The translations under genes were made by a program, and so were the position numbers. The notes under the pieces were generated by a model that saw nothing but the letters and a program-made list of their open reading frames with translations, was not told the origin of the DNA and did not search any database. Source: Cenococcum geophilum 1.58 (Eukaryota > Ascomycota > Dothideomycetes > Gloniales > Gloniaceae). Taken from it: a stretch of 64,000 bases of DNA. The DNA lies in the NCBI GenBank assembly GCA_001692895.1, contig KV748222.1, positions 1 to 64,000 of the forward strand. Direction: 5' to 3'. Positions 33,780 to 45,475 of this stretch are shown here, in pieces. Position 1 is the stretch's first letter. Every line of letters starts with the position of its first letter.

Positions 33780-36700
33780 AGAGATAAGGCGTCGACGTTA
33801 CGTCTATAAACAACATTAACAACTATATTAGCTTTAAAATCCTTAAATATAGACACTTTAAGCTTATAAATAACGACCTGTGGGAGTAATATAAGGAAGA
33901 CTTTGCGGACTTTACGGAAGCTATTTTTAAGGCTTATAACCCTACTACTATCCGTAACCTACGAACCCTTTTATATCACTAAGGCGTATGGATTAAAAGG
34001 GACAAACGAGTCACTGTTGCACGGTCTCTATATAATACACTATGTAAGGAGGACCAAACGGAATGGACTAAAGAGTAAATCTTAGATCATATTAAAACCA
34101 GCGACCTCTTTACCTCCTTTAAACTTAACAGAATCTCTAGCCTTATAGCTAACCTATTTAACTAAATTCGTTCCATAAACCCAAGTAGCATTAGAATTAA
34201 TCTTACTAGCTAAAGTATACCTAATACTCAAGTTACAGACCATAATACCCCCATAACCTAAATTACGGACTATAATACCCCTATAAACCAAAATACGGAC
34301 CAAATTACCCCTATTATTTAAGTTATAGATCCGTAAGCTATATATCCGCAAGCCATAAATCTATAAGTTACAGATCCGCAACCTACCTAAGTAAAGACCT
34401 ACGGTAAAGAGCTAGCTAACCTAGCTAAGCTTTATACCAACGAATCTAAGTACAGCAGTAAAAACGATAACTTTAACTTTAAACTTACTATCTTTACGGA
34501 CCTCTGTTAGAAGGCTAATATTCCTAAATAGGAATTTAGCCAAGCCTACTCTACTATACTGCGCGGCCTAGCACTTAACTACTACTACACTAACCTTAAG
34601 AGTAACCCCCTTGGTGTTCCCTTTAATAAGCTATACAAAGCTACGCGTAACTACTTTAAAGGACCGGAATATAAGCGTAATATTCTTACCTAATAGAATG
34701 CAACTAAGCTATGGACCGTAATCGACAAGAATACTAAAAAATCGACTATAAAGTGCCTACAAATTCTCATTAAAGACCTTTAGCACCTATAGTACGGCCT
34801 TAACACTAAGCTTCGAACAGACGACTTCCTGCACAATAAACTTATTACAGCCTGCTAGGAAGTAGAGCCCTATAAGTACGCCTACTATAAGCCTACAGAT
34901 ACCTTAGCTGGCCTCATTAATGACCTACGCTCCTCTATTGTAATGTATAAAGTCTTAAACCCACCAGGCAGCACTTAAGCCTTTATTACGGATATTTAAT
35001 ATCCATAAATAGACTTAGACGTCTACTTTATAGACCGCCGCTACTGCTAGCAGCACCTGTACCGACTAAGTCCCACCTATAACCCCCATAGCAACCCCTA
35101 TATAAAAACATACCCCCGCAAACAAACCAGCTAGAAGTGCTTTATATACGGTAAGGAAAGATATTAGTCTATAAGACATACCCGGGAAGAACATAACAAG
35201 TCTAGAAAGAGACTTAATAGCTATATTAACTAGTTCATTTTGGAATACAAAGGAGAGGAAGCAGAAGAGCCCCCTAATAAGTCAATAAAAGCCCTTATAA
35301 TTAACTTTAACTTAGACGCTTAGGAATAAGAGACCTTAGAGACATTCCTAACCACTTTCGGACCTTTTACGGACAGCCAAGCCTTTAATATTACGACCGT
35401 ATTAGCCGACCGTTCCTTTATACACTTAGTTGCGCCTAAAAACCATTCCGCAAGTACCCCTATTACAAACATTATAGATTATAAGCAGGACCTATTTATA
35501 TATATCACCACAAAACACTATACCCCTAAAGAATTCTACGGTGTTATAATCGACACAGCTACCTCTAAGAAGTCTACCATAGGCTACGGATAATACCTCG
35601 CATATAGGACCACCATAAATAACAATACGGACATTAATATTACGCAAACTGGGGCCATAAACGTCTAATTCGGCATTGGCTCAACCGCATTAATTAGATT
35701 AGTTAAAGTTAAGACTCCAATTAGCCTAGTTAACTTCCACATAGTAAAAGCGGACACCCCCTTCCTACTCTGTCTTACAGACATAAATAGGTTATAGGTA
35801 TACTACAATAATATTACGGACACCCTAATTAGCCCCGCAACTGCCCCAGAAAGCAAGCATATTACCCTACTAATTACATAACAATTTGGACACCCATTCC
35901 TTATATAGGGAGAGACTTTATAGACCTACATTTAGAAATCTTTTGATTATAACCCGTGCTACCTTACCAGTACGGAGATCCACCACCTACACCGCCGTTT
36001 TAGCCACCCGTTAGCCGAAAAGCTATATAAAGTCCTTAAACGCTCTAAATATAACGACGTTAACAAAAAGGCAATTAACCACCTAACCAAATACTGCTCC
36101 TTCTGCTAGAAATACGGACGTTCCCTAGGCCGATTTAAGTTCACCCTTTATAAGGACCTTAACTTTAACCACTCAGTATACATAGATATTATGTACATTA
36201 ACGGTAGTCCAGTATTATATATAATCGACAAGGCAACCCACTATTAAGCCGCCCATTAGTTACAAAATATATCCATAAAATATACTTAGGATATTTTACG
36301 GACCTACTAGATTAACATATACGTCAGACCTCCACAGTATATCACCCATAACGCTAATAGAAACTTCATTAGTAAGAAATTCCAGCAGTATGCTATAGCT
36401 ATAGCTATATTAATAAAAGCTGTTCTAGTTAAGGCGCATTAGTCTATTAGGCTTATTAAGCGAGCTTACCTAGCCTTATAGAGAGCTTATTAGATTATTA
36501 TAAACGAATATAAGGACATCTAAAAGGAACTAGCTCTACAGATAGCCGTAAAAGCTATTAACAACACCGCTAGCCCGGACGGACTAGTACCTACCCTCTT
36601 AGTTTATAGAGCCTACCCAAGGATAAGCAACCTAGGCCCTCCTACCCCGTCTATTACGGAACAAGCAGCTGTAATACAGAAGGCAATAACTAAAATAGTC

Positions 36701-38760
36701 AAGCTACGGGCCAAGCAAGCTATTAATAACGCCCTACACCACCGCAACGGACCTAACACAACCCTAGTACACGACCTCCCGCTTAACTCTAAAGTCCTTA
36801 TATAGCGTAAAAGCGGCAGTTGGAATAGACCTTATCGTCTACTAGCCGTAGAAAACGAGATATACTGCGTATAGCTTCCTAGTGGGCCAACCAGCTTCAG
36901 AAGCACGTTCGTAAAACCCTACTTTCGGCCCAAAAACACCTATAACGTCAAACTAAATAAACTAGAAGCACCTATTAAACTAGATGAACCGGAAGCACCC
37001 GCCGAATTAGATAAACTAGAAGCACCCTTGCCTACCCTAGAAGTCCCCTAGAAACCTACTAAACCTACTAAACCTACTATAAAGCGTAGTCGAGGACGCC
37101 CCTAAAAGCACCCTGTAACTAAGAACACTGTAACAGAAAATTACCTAACCTCCGCAGGAATATCCGCAAGGTAATCTCCGCCTGCGGATATATTAGTTCT
37201 AGTACAGGAAACCCTATTTACGGACTTACGACGTAAAGAGATTAACGGACTACTTAAAAAGGGTATCTTTGCGATTATAATAGAGAAAGACGTCCCGTAA
37301 GGCGTCCGTATATTTAACTTACGCTTTATTAACAAGATTAAGCACCCTAGTACTAATAAAGCCTTTAAGAAATTAAGGCTTGTCGTACAAGCTTATAATG
37401 ATAAGGGAAAGGACTTAGTCCTTACGCAATCGCCTATAATTTAATAAGTCAGCCAACGAATTATACTTGTACTTACGCCGGGACTATAGCAAACTAAACC
37501 CGTAGCCCTATACTTACGGGATATTTTATAAGCCTATATGCAGTCTAATACCTACCTAAGTAGGAATATCTTTATACGACTACCCTATAAGCTTAACCTA
37601 TAACTAGGAACAATTTTATGGGTTGTAAAACCTCTTTACAGAGTACCAAAAGCTAGGAACCACTAGTTTAAGACATACTACTAGCATTACGTTAGTAAGC
37701 TTAAAATAGAATAGTTAACCTACGACCCCTACCTCCTATACAGCCCATCAAACGGCCTTAGTATTGTTAGACTTTAAACAAACGATACCCTATTCCTAGT
37801 AGACTAGACCTTTACGGATACTAAAGAAACTAAACTATAAAAGGCTAAGTTCTTAGCAAAGCCGTAAGAGCAGTTAACTAAGTAGAATCCGATTAAGTTT
37901 AATAGAGGCCTAATTATATAAAAGGGCAACCTAATTAAGCTAACTTAGGAACGCTAAGCTTAAAACCTAAAGCTTGTTACAGTAAAGCCTATAGACCTTA
38001 CTAGTTCCCACGGAGAGACCTATAAAACCGTAAATATAAAGGACTAATACGCTATATAGCGTGCAAGAGGCGCCTATATTGCCACAGTCTGCCAACCTAA
38101 ATCTGCCTATGACTTGTCCTTTACGGCCCAGGCAGTAGATCTGTAAGAAGAAAATATTAAGCAGCTTAATAAGCGCATTTAGTGGCAAATTAACAATGCA
38201 GCAAGGGGACTTACTTTTATACCACTAGACCTAAATTCCCTTAGCCTACTAGTATTTATGGACGCCTCCTTTACCAATAACAAAGACCTATTATTACAAA
38301 TTGGCTTTATAATTGTACTTACGGACCGTAATTAGGACGCAAATATACTGTACTAGTCTTTAATTAAGTGTAAACGAGTAACCTATAGTATACTAGCTTC
38401 TAAACTATATGCACTAGCTTATAGATTTAATATAGCAGCTATAATCAAATTAGCGGTCTAGAAGATTCTATAACTAGAGCAGTTACCCCTAGTTTTATAC
38501 ACCGATTTAAAGTCCCTTTACAACTGCCTAGTTAAACTAGGTATAATATAAGAGAAGAGGCTTATAGTTAACCTAATGTGCTTATATTAGGCCTACGAAC
38601 AACGTGAGATTACGGAGGTTAAATGGATTAATAGCAAAGACAACCTAGCGGACGCTATAACTAAGGCAAAGCCGTATTAAGCCCTTAAAACCCTAATTAA
38701 CATAAATAAGCTCAACCTAAAAGTTATAAAATAGGTAGAACGGGACTAACGGAGCACCTA
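33780..38760 (+). pseudogene. Copia gag-pol remnant
   Basis: A gag zinc knuckle (KCFIYGKERY, decayed CxxC, about 35128-35180) is followed by a protease (GVIIDTA near 35541). Next come an integrase zinc region (HLHRRFSHPLAEK near 35980; CSFC near 36097) and core, an RT (from about 37200) and an RNase H (FMDASFTNNKDLL near 38260). Gln and Trp codons are replaced by stops throughout. Confidence 0.8.
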
Positions 38761-38897
38761 TAGTATGTCTACGGCCCGTTAAAAGGCCGTATAACTCATT
38801 ATACAGTATAGGTAGAAAACGGTAGAAAGCTACAGTGGAACTTAGTGGACTTACGTGACCTGCCGAATTTTATAGGGTAGTTGAATTAACTAATCAC

Positions 38898-38924
38898 GAT
38901 TTTCTATCCCCGGAATGGAAAATC
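38898..38924. other. Hairpin near copia 3' end, related to that of gypsy A
   Basis: GATTTTCTATCC / GGAATGGAAAATC stem. It is embedded in flanks resembling 10222-10275, although the two elements belong to different superfamilies. Confidence 0.6.
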
Positions 38925-39183
38925 GCCATTAGTTCGCTTAGTACTAGCGCCTTAGCGGCCCTTAAAATCTAATTTATAGCTCGTCTACTGCCCGTTAAAA
39001 GGCCATACGGTTTATTTTACGGACCGTAAGCAGAACTTACGGCTAGCTTAGGGCACTATTTAGAAGGCAGCCTAGACGGCACCTTGGGGAGATTTCCTAT
39101 ATATTTTTTTATGTGTTTTATGGTTCTATTGAGGCAATTACAGAGGCTATATATAAGTGGTTTTATTTTCTAAGTACCGCTAG

Positions 39184-39397
39184 TGTATAATTACAGCACC
39201 TAGTGTATAAACGCGTAAATACGCGTTTATGCACTAACCACCTACGTGCTAACTAATTAGGGGGGAGGCGTATCAGTATATAGACCACGTAGTCTGCTTT
39301 ATACAATCGACAGTCACCATCCAAATAAGCATACAATACTATATGTATTTCGTGCCCGTGAATACGACTTACTCGTGCTATTAAGTTAGTACAAATA
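39184..39397 (+). repeat. 3' LTR of copia element
   Basis: 214 bp, TGTATAATTAC to GTACAAATA (CA end changed to TA). The internal hairpin is TAAACGCG-TAAATA-CGCGTTTA, with both arms mutated symmetrically relative to the 5' LTR. Confidence 0.93.
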
Positions 39398-39402
39398 GTT
39401 AT

Positions 39403-40640
39403 AGATATTAACCGTTATATATAGAACTGCGACAGCTACCGTAGATCTATAATCCCCTAAGATAAAACCCTAGGACTATTAAAACCACTCCTAATACTAG
39501 AACGCCCCTAGTAGTATATCTTTATAGATTTTTATAAGCTACCTATAGACCGTAACGGATATAATATGGTTATAATTCTAGTTAACCGCTTTAGTAAGCG
39601 CCTGTTCTTAATTCCCTATTATAAAAATATTAATGCTAAAGAGGCGGCCTAACTATATATCTACTACGTTTACTAAATTTACGGACCACTAGATACTATT
39701 ATATCCGATTATAGGCCGTAATTTATATTAGCCTTTTAGAACGAATTCACCCGGATCTTAAGCATAGGCTAAAACTCTCTATAGTATATTATCCCTAAAC
39801 AAACGGCTAGATAGAGATTATAAATTAATATTTAAACTAGAGACTCTGGCCTTTTATTAACTACTTTTAGGATAACTAGGCTAAACTATTACCCCTAATA
39901 GACTATACCCAAGCGACCCTACCCTACGACTTTACTGGATTTGCCCCTATTTAACTAGAAATAGGCTACTTACCCTATATAAGCTTTAACTAGGAAAGAC
40001 TAGAAGGACCCCAGACTATACGCGAAAAACTATTCTATAAGGAACCCTAGCAGTACGCTAAGCGCTTAGAAGAAGCCTAGATAGTAGCCTATATAAATCT
40101 AAGAAAAGCCTAAAAATTAATAAAATAGTAGGCGAATAAGCATAGGCGCGAGCCTAACTTTACTATAGGTAATATAGTCTGGATTATAACAAAGAATTAG
40201 AAGATAGGACGGCCTAGCCATAAACTAGACTATTAGATAGCAGGACCGTATGAGGTCCTTAAAAAGATAGGCAACTTATATAAAGTAAAGCTCCTAGACT
40301 TAATTAAGGTCCACCCTATCTTCTCGCTAAATAAACTATAAAAAGCTATAAACAACCTATTGCCTAGATAAAAGAATAAACCGCCCCTACTAATTTAAGT
40401 TAATAGCAACAATAAATAGGAAATTAAGGAAATACTAGCCTGTAAACTTGTAAGGGGAACGCTAAAGTATTGTATTAGTTGGAAGGGATATAACCTAGAC
40501 CCCACTTAGTACCCTATATGGAACTTTATAAGTAGTCCTTAAAAGCTTTAGAAGTTTTATAGCCGTTACCCTAATAAACCTAGACTACTAAAATACCTAG
40601 ATAAATGGATAGAATGCTAGTATAATAAAGATAATAAGCA
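39403..40640 (+). pseudogene. Gypsy B integrase core and chromodomain remnant
   Basis: Resumes after the copia element with DINRYI.NCDSYRRS, completing the HHCC zinc motif, then the core (VNRFSKR near 39580; DRGPQF-like near 39705). It ends with a chromodomain (EIKEILACKLVRGTLKYCIS then WKGYN, about 40425-40490) and YPNKPRLLKYLDKWI. The chromodomain marks a chromovirus. Confidence 0.8.
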
Positions 40641-40778
40641 GCCAGAAGAGCATAAAGATAAAAACGCCCTATATTAGTGATATAGGATTCTGCCGGCTCT
40701 ATTTATTAAATTAATATTTTTGTAATGGAAATACGGACGTATAAAGCCTAAGGGTAGGCTTTTTTAGAGGGGGGGTAA

Positions 40779-41000
40779 TGTTACAGCACTGGCAAATTGC
40801 CGTTAGATTGCCGTAAATTGCCGTTATATAATGGCAACTTGCCATTACGTGACTAGAGGATTGTATATAACTTTAAGCGGTGCTTTTATTCTTCCCTTTT
40901 CCTTTCTCTAGCTTTGGATTCTCGTTTATAGACTACTAATTATATAGGCTTGCGCGCCCCTCTTGCTATACTCGTGCCTCAATTGACTAAGTCGCTAATA
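40779..41000 (+). repeat. 3' LTR of gypsy B
   Basis: 222 bp, TGTTACAGCACTGGC to GTCGCTAATA, preceded by GAGGGGGGGTAA and followed by the TSD ATAAT. Confidence 0.92.
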
Positions 41001-41005
41001 ATAAT

Positions 41006-42575
41006 AACCTCTCCCTATCCTCCGTCCCTTTTAATTAGTAGTATTTTAGTAAACGCGGATATAGCCTACGGATTAAGGTACTTTAATACTTTCTATATGT
41101 TATTACTGTTACTAAGGAACTCGTCCTAATAGAGCTTTTTGTATCGCCGAATAGTCCTATAAAAGAGCTTCTTCGCTCTTACTGCGATATTATATAGCTT
41201 AGGGTCTTCCCTTTTTTACCTCTATATTATACTATTCCTATTCCTCTAGTATATATAACTTTCTTAGCGCTATAAGGTCTTTATTCTACCATCTTTTTAT
41301 ATATAGTAATGGCTTAGCCCGCTAGCAGTATGTTTTAAGGGCTTTGTTAATCTACCTATTAAGGTAGTTAACCATTTTGTCTATATCTTTTATAGGGAAT
41401 CCTATCTCTTTTTATCGCTTTATATTTTCTTAAATCTTATTCTAGTTTATATTTTTAATAAGTAGCCTCTTCTAGCTCTTTTATATGTCTATATTAACCT
41501 AAAAGCTAGTATAGATAGCTCTATAGTTTAACCCATACTTATACTCCTAGATAGCGTACTTTACTAGTTTACTTACTAGGCCTAGGGTTGCAAGCATAAG
41601 GTTAATTATTAATGTTTACCCCGCGTTGCTTTTAAACGTAGGTATTTCTATTAAAAGTAGGCTTTAGAGTAACCGGTCCGCCATAAAGTTAATAATTGGC
41701 GCGCTTTCTTTCTATATTAATGTAGTACTAATATAACTTCCTCCCTATAGTAGATTATGCCGATTAAAGTTACCTATAATTACCACCTTAGTATATAGGT
41801 TGCGTAATAGTTCGCCCTAGATTAGACTATTAATTATCTTTAGCCTACTAGAGAGCTTCTCTAGGTTCTCTTCCTTAGTTCTCCTTAAATATTTATCTAG
41901 AATATATACTAATATAGTTATAAGTCTCCTTTAGCTAATGTGCGCTACTACTACTATAATATCTACTAAATTTACCTATAGCTGTATAGCTGCTAGCTCT
42001 TTAGATGCCTAGATATATAACCTAATTAGGGAAAACCGCTACTTTCTACCTATTAGGACAAACCTTATCTACCTAAAATTTAAGCCAGCTAGCACCACTT
42101 CCCTATTTAAAAGAAAGTAGTAAGGTTCCTAACCTAAAATAAAGTAAAAGTCCGCTAGCGCTTTATCGTTATATAGCGTATACTGCGCTTCCCTATACTT
42201 CTTTATATTTACTTAGAGAATTTAAAGTTCTCTATTTATAACGCTATTGTATAAGAATCCTATCTATCTCTTTCTTATATATTAGGCATTTATAGTATAA
42301 GGCTTAATAAGGACCCTAACAGTTTACACAGTATAGATTAACCGTCTTATATTAAAGATGGCCTTCCCGCCTATATATTTTACATATATTAGGTTATATG
42401 TAGTCTTTAGCCCTATATCTAAACCTTTTATATTTATAGTATGCTATAGGGGTACGTCGCTCCTTAAATAGCGATATAATAACCGCACCTCCCCTAAATA
42501 ATACGTTATTTAACGTAAGCAGCTTCTTTATATCCTCTTTTATTACCACTTTAATAATTACTAATATATACTAGC
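41006..42575 (-). pseudogene. LINE AP-endonuclease remnant
   Basis: The minus strand reads KVVIIGNFNRHN followed by LLYGGSYIS (about 41735-41790). This matches the endonuclease signature ViviGDFNRHhpLWGG, again with Asp to Asn. Upstream an ENLEKLSSRLKIINSLI-like helix fits the EEP fold. It joins the RT piece across the gypsy insertion. Confidence 0.75.
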
Positions 42576-42796
42576 TGTTACGGCACCGTTACGGCACCGT
42601 TACGGAACAACTACGGCACTGATACGGACCCTAGTTAGGGGCTCAGCTGGAGCCTTAGCGCTGTGTATATAGACGTGTCCTTTCCTTAACCTTCTTCTAG
42701 TCCTTAACTTAATATTCTCGTTAATAGACTACCAATCGTACAGGCTTGCGCGTCCCTCTTGCCGTGCTCGTACCTCAATTAACTGAGTCGCTAACA
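42576..42796 (+). repeat. 5' LTR of element 42576-45470
   Basis: 221 bp, TGTTACGGCACCG to GTCGCTAACA, with an internal TTACGGCACCG duplication. The 3' part (GACTACCAATCGTACAGG onward) resembles the gypsy B LTR. Confidence 0.93.
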
Positions 42797-43614
42797 TTAT
42801 ATTAAGTCCAATCACCCTTTCTTCCTAAGAAGGAACTTAAAAATATCTATAAGGACACAGAATAGGACCCCAAGGACATAGAATAGGACCCTAAGAACTA
42901 GAACTAGAACTAGAACCAGAACTAGAACCAGAACTAGAACTAAAACCGGAACCGGAGCTAGAACCAAAACCAGAACCCTAAGAACATAAACGGAACACAA
43001 ACGGAACACGAACAGCACACGAACATGACCATGACCCTAAGAACTAGACACGCACGGACAAGGACCTCTAAAAGAACCTACCAGAAATTACCTAATACCC
43101 CTATATCTAGCGAATACCAGATTAATTTAACTGGGTTGATCTAATTAAACTAAAGCCTTAATATAGGCCTATTACCTAATCGAATCAATTAAATTAAGGC
43201 CTTCTAGGGAGGTATAAACGATCAAATTAAGCTTAAAATAAGGTTTCGCCAAGACGCTAACTGGACCCTTCTTAACCCTTTCAAATTAAAAGCGAATGAC
43301 CTCGACGACTAGTTATACCAGACGTTAATCGTTTGAACGTACAGCTAGCGAACAAGGAACGATTTGGTTAAATCGATTGATTAAATCAAAATTAAAAGGA
43401 ATCAATTTGGACCACTTAAAGAACCTACGTGTCTTAACTTCTGAGCAAGCCTCTGCTATTGGTTCGCTTAGGTGTATGTGATTAAAGTTAAATCTAACCT
43501 TTAATAACTGCCTACCCCGCAGGACTTTATTATCATTCTCATTAAAATATACGAGTATTTATTACCTAGACATTAAATATACGCGACAGAACCAGTAGCA
43601 ATATCACTGATAAT

Positions 43615-44475
43615 ATGGCTCTATTAGCTCTTCCGTTCGAACCGTCCTATACGGCGTTAAAGAACCTCCGTCAAAAGGTCTCTAATTATACCACTACCTC
43701 CGTTATCCTACCTCATCGACCTAAGAACCTCTCTACGGATCTCCACCCCTACCTTGACAACGCTATCGTGACCTTAAGCACCTTAACGGCCTATCTATAC
43801 GATAATAATGCTCCCTGGGCTGTAAGGGTAGTAGAGGTTAAAAAGGGGGTAGAAAGAGTTGATATAAAAGTCAACGAAGTCAAGGCTGAGGTTGCGGAAG
43901 TTAAAGCTTAGGTCGATGAGGTTAACAAAAAGGTCGATGAGGTTAATAAGAAGGTCGACGAGGTTAAGACGGAAATTGCGGAAATCAGGACGCAAATGAA
44001 GTTAATGGATAAACGTCATACGACACAAGTCAACGACGTTAAGTTGCAAGTAATGTCGTTAGAAATGTAAATGGACGATGTTAAGAATAGCCTTTTTAAC
44101 TAGACGCAAAGCCTTAATAACCACATATATATTCAACTGAATTCTATGTGAAAATGGCTCGACGACTAGATTGAACCTATTACAGCTTATGTTTAGGATA
44201 GAGACTGCTATAGGTATATTGTGGCTAAAGGTTTTCCTAATAGAGTTAAAGACTTCTGGAGGCTTGTTTTAGACCCTAAGACCCTAACAGATCTCGCAAG
44301 ATATTACTTAGTATAAGACTGGGAATGATGGAAGAGGGCTACCTTAAGGGACACCAACGTTAGCTGTTATATGGAACTAAAGGATGTAGTTACCGCGCAT
44401 CTATATAAGTGTCTTAGGGCCCTGGCTATAATATGGGGCCTATAGTACAGCGTTCTTAAACCCCCGAGACCTTAA
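43615..44475 (+). pseudogene. Coiled-coil gag-like ORF remnant
   Basis: Starts ATG at 43615 (MALLALPFEPSYTALKNLR) and stays open to a TAG at 43909, after which the same frame continues with stops only where Gln or Trp is plausible. Residues from about 85 carry heptad-like repeats (VDEVNKKVDEVNKKVDEVK), a coiled coil of perhaps 80 residues. The following part (GFPNRVKDFWRLVLDP, DLARYYLV, LRALAIIWGL.YSVLK) resembles a conserved globular domain seen in fungal hypothetical proteins, as I recall it, without an assigned function. It may be the element's structural (gag-like) protein. Three or more stops make the present copy inactive. Confidence 0.65.
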
Positions 44476-45022
44476 CGCCAAGGCCTAGGAAAGCGCAAAG
44501 TAGAGACCGATAATGGGTCAAGACGAGTTAGGGCACAAAAAGACCAGGATAACGATTCTGTAACAGGATCAGAATTAACCTCTTTATAAGATATCAACGA
44601 TTAAAGGTCTTAGCCGAGTAGGGTAATATCGGTGTAGATACGGGTACCTTCTAATACAGAGAGAAGAGATCTTGTAGAACTGCTAATAGTAGCTAAAAGA
44701 GAGGATCCGGGAAGACGTAGCCCTAAGTCTATATATTAGGAGCCTAGTAATTCTCCTGAGCTTTAATAGAGGATTAGATCTACTCCTTCTACTAAATAAC
44801 GGAGGAATCGGATACGTTATTAGGACGGTTAATCGGTCTATACCTCTGAACTTATTGGACGATATTAGGACCGCAGCTCTAGGGACCGCAGCCCTAGGGG
44901 AAAGCTTACTCAATCAGCCCCTAGCACGGTACCTTTTGGATCAGCCACTCGCGAGGGACTTTAGCTTCCTTATCTACCAAACAAACGGACGGTCAACCCC
45001 GACCTAAACAACCGACCCTAAC

Positions 45023-45140
45023 GCTGGCACCGTACTGCCAAGGACTAGACAACGATAGCGCAATACGCCTACTATTACGACCTAATGACGATCGTGCCGA
45101 TGCGCCTGCGATCTACTAACCCAACCCAACCGGCCAACCT
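45023..45140 (+). repeat. Hairpin module shared with element 2305-5822
   Basis: Contains TGGC-ACCGTACT-GCCA (about 45024-45039), GATAG / CTATT arms around a CGCAATACGCCTA core (45054-45076), and GATCGT-GCCGATGCGCCT-GCGATC (45090-45113). The cores match the array at 3.2-5.2 kb. Confidence 0.8.
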
Positions 45141-45249
45141 CTGCTGCTCCGCCTATAGCGACAATTCAGAATGGATCTACAATGTGGCTTTCTTAACGGG
45201 GAGGACAACTACAAAGCCTAAGGGCAGGCTTTTGTGGAGAGGGGGGTAA

Positions 45250-45470
45250 TATTACAGTACCGTTACGGCACCGTTACGGAACAACTACGGCACTGATACG
45301 GACCCTAGTTAGGGGCTCAGCTGGAGCCTTGGCGCTATGTATATAGACATATCCTTTCCTTAACCTTCTTCTAATCCTTAACTTGATATTCTCGTTAATA
45401 GACTACCAATCGTACAGGCTTGCGCGTCCCTCTTGCCGTGCTCGTGCCTCGATTGACTGAGTCGCTAACA
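45250..45470 (+). repeat. 3' LTR of element 42576-45470
   Basis: 221 bp, TATTACAGTACCG to GTCGCTAACA, gap-free against the 5' copy and followed by TSD CTAGC. Confidence 0.93.
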
Positions 45471-45475
45471 CTAGC

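Larger units (their letters stand above)
33143..39397 (+). mobile_element. Ty1/copia element nested in gypsy B integrase
   Basis: Two 214-bp LTRs (33143-33356, 39184-39397) and an exact TSD GTTAT (33138-33142 and 39398-39402). Removing the element and one TSD copy restores the gypsy integrase frame exactly (WPRMVI joined to DINRYI). Domain order gag, protease, integrase, RT, RNase H identifies Ty1/copia. It is the youngest layer of this nest by position. Confidence 0.93.
26262..41000 (+). mobile_element. Ty3/gypsy chromovirus B, interrupted by a copia element
   Basis: LTRs of 222 bp (26262-26483, 40779-41000) and an exact 5-bp TSD ATAAT (26257-26261 and 41001-41005) define the element. A polypurine run of G residues precedes the 3' LTR. 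Removing the nested copia element leaves about 8.5 kb. Interior order: gag with zinc knuckle, protease, a 2.4-kb satellite-filled linker (28.7-31.1 kb), RT, RNase H, integrase split by copia, chromodomain. It sits within the LINE. Confidence 0.92.
42576..45470 (+). mobile_element. Second non-autonomous LTR element with coiled-coil ORF
   Basis: Two 221-bp LTRs (42576-42796, 45250-45470) and an exact TSD CTAGC (42571-42575 and 45471-45475). It is inserted in the LINE. The interior lacks RT and integrase, but encodes a decayed coiled-coil protein and, near its 3' end, the same hairpin module found in the element at 2305-5822. Its 3' terminus (AAGCCTAAGGGCAGGCTT then a G-rich tract) is shared with gypsy B and with that element. 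Confidence 0.93.
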
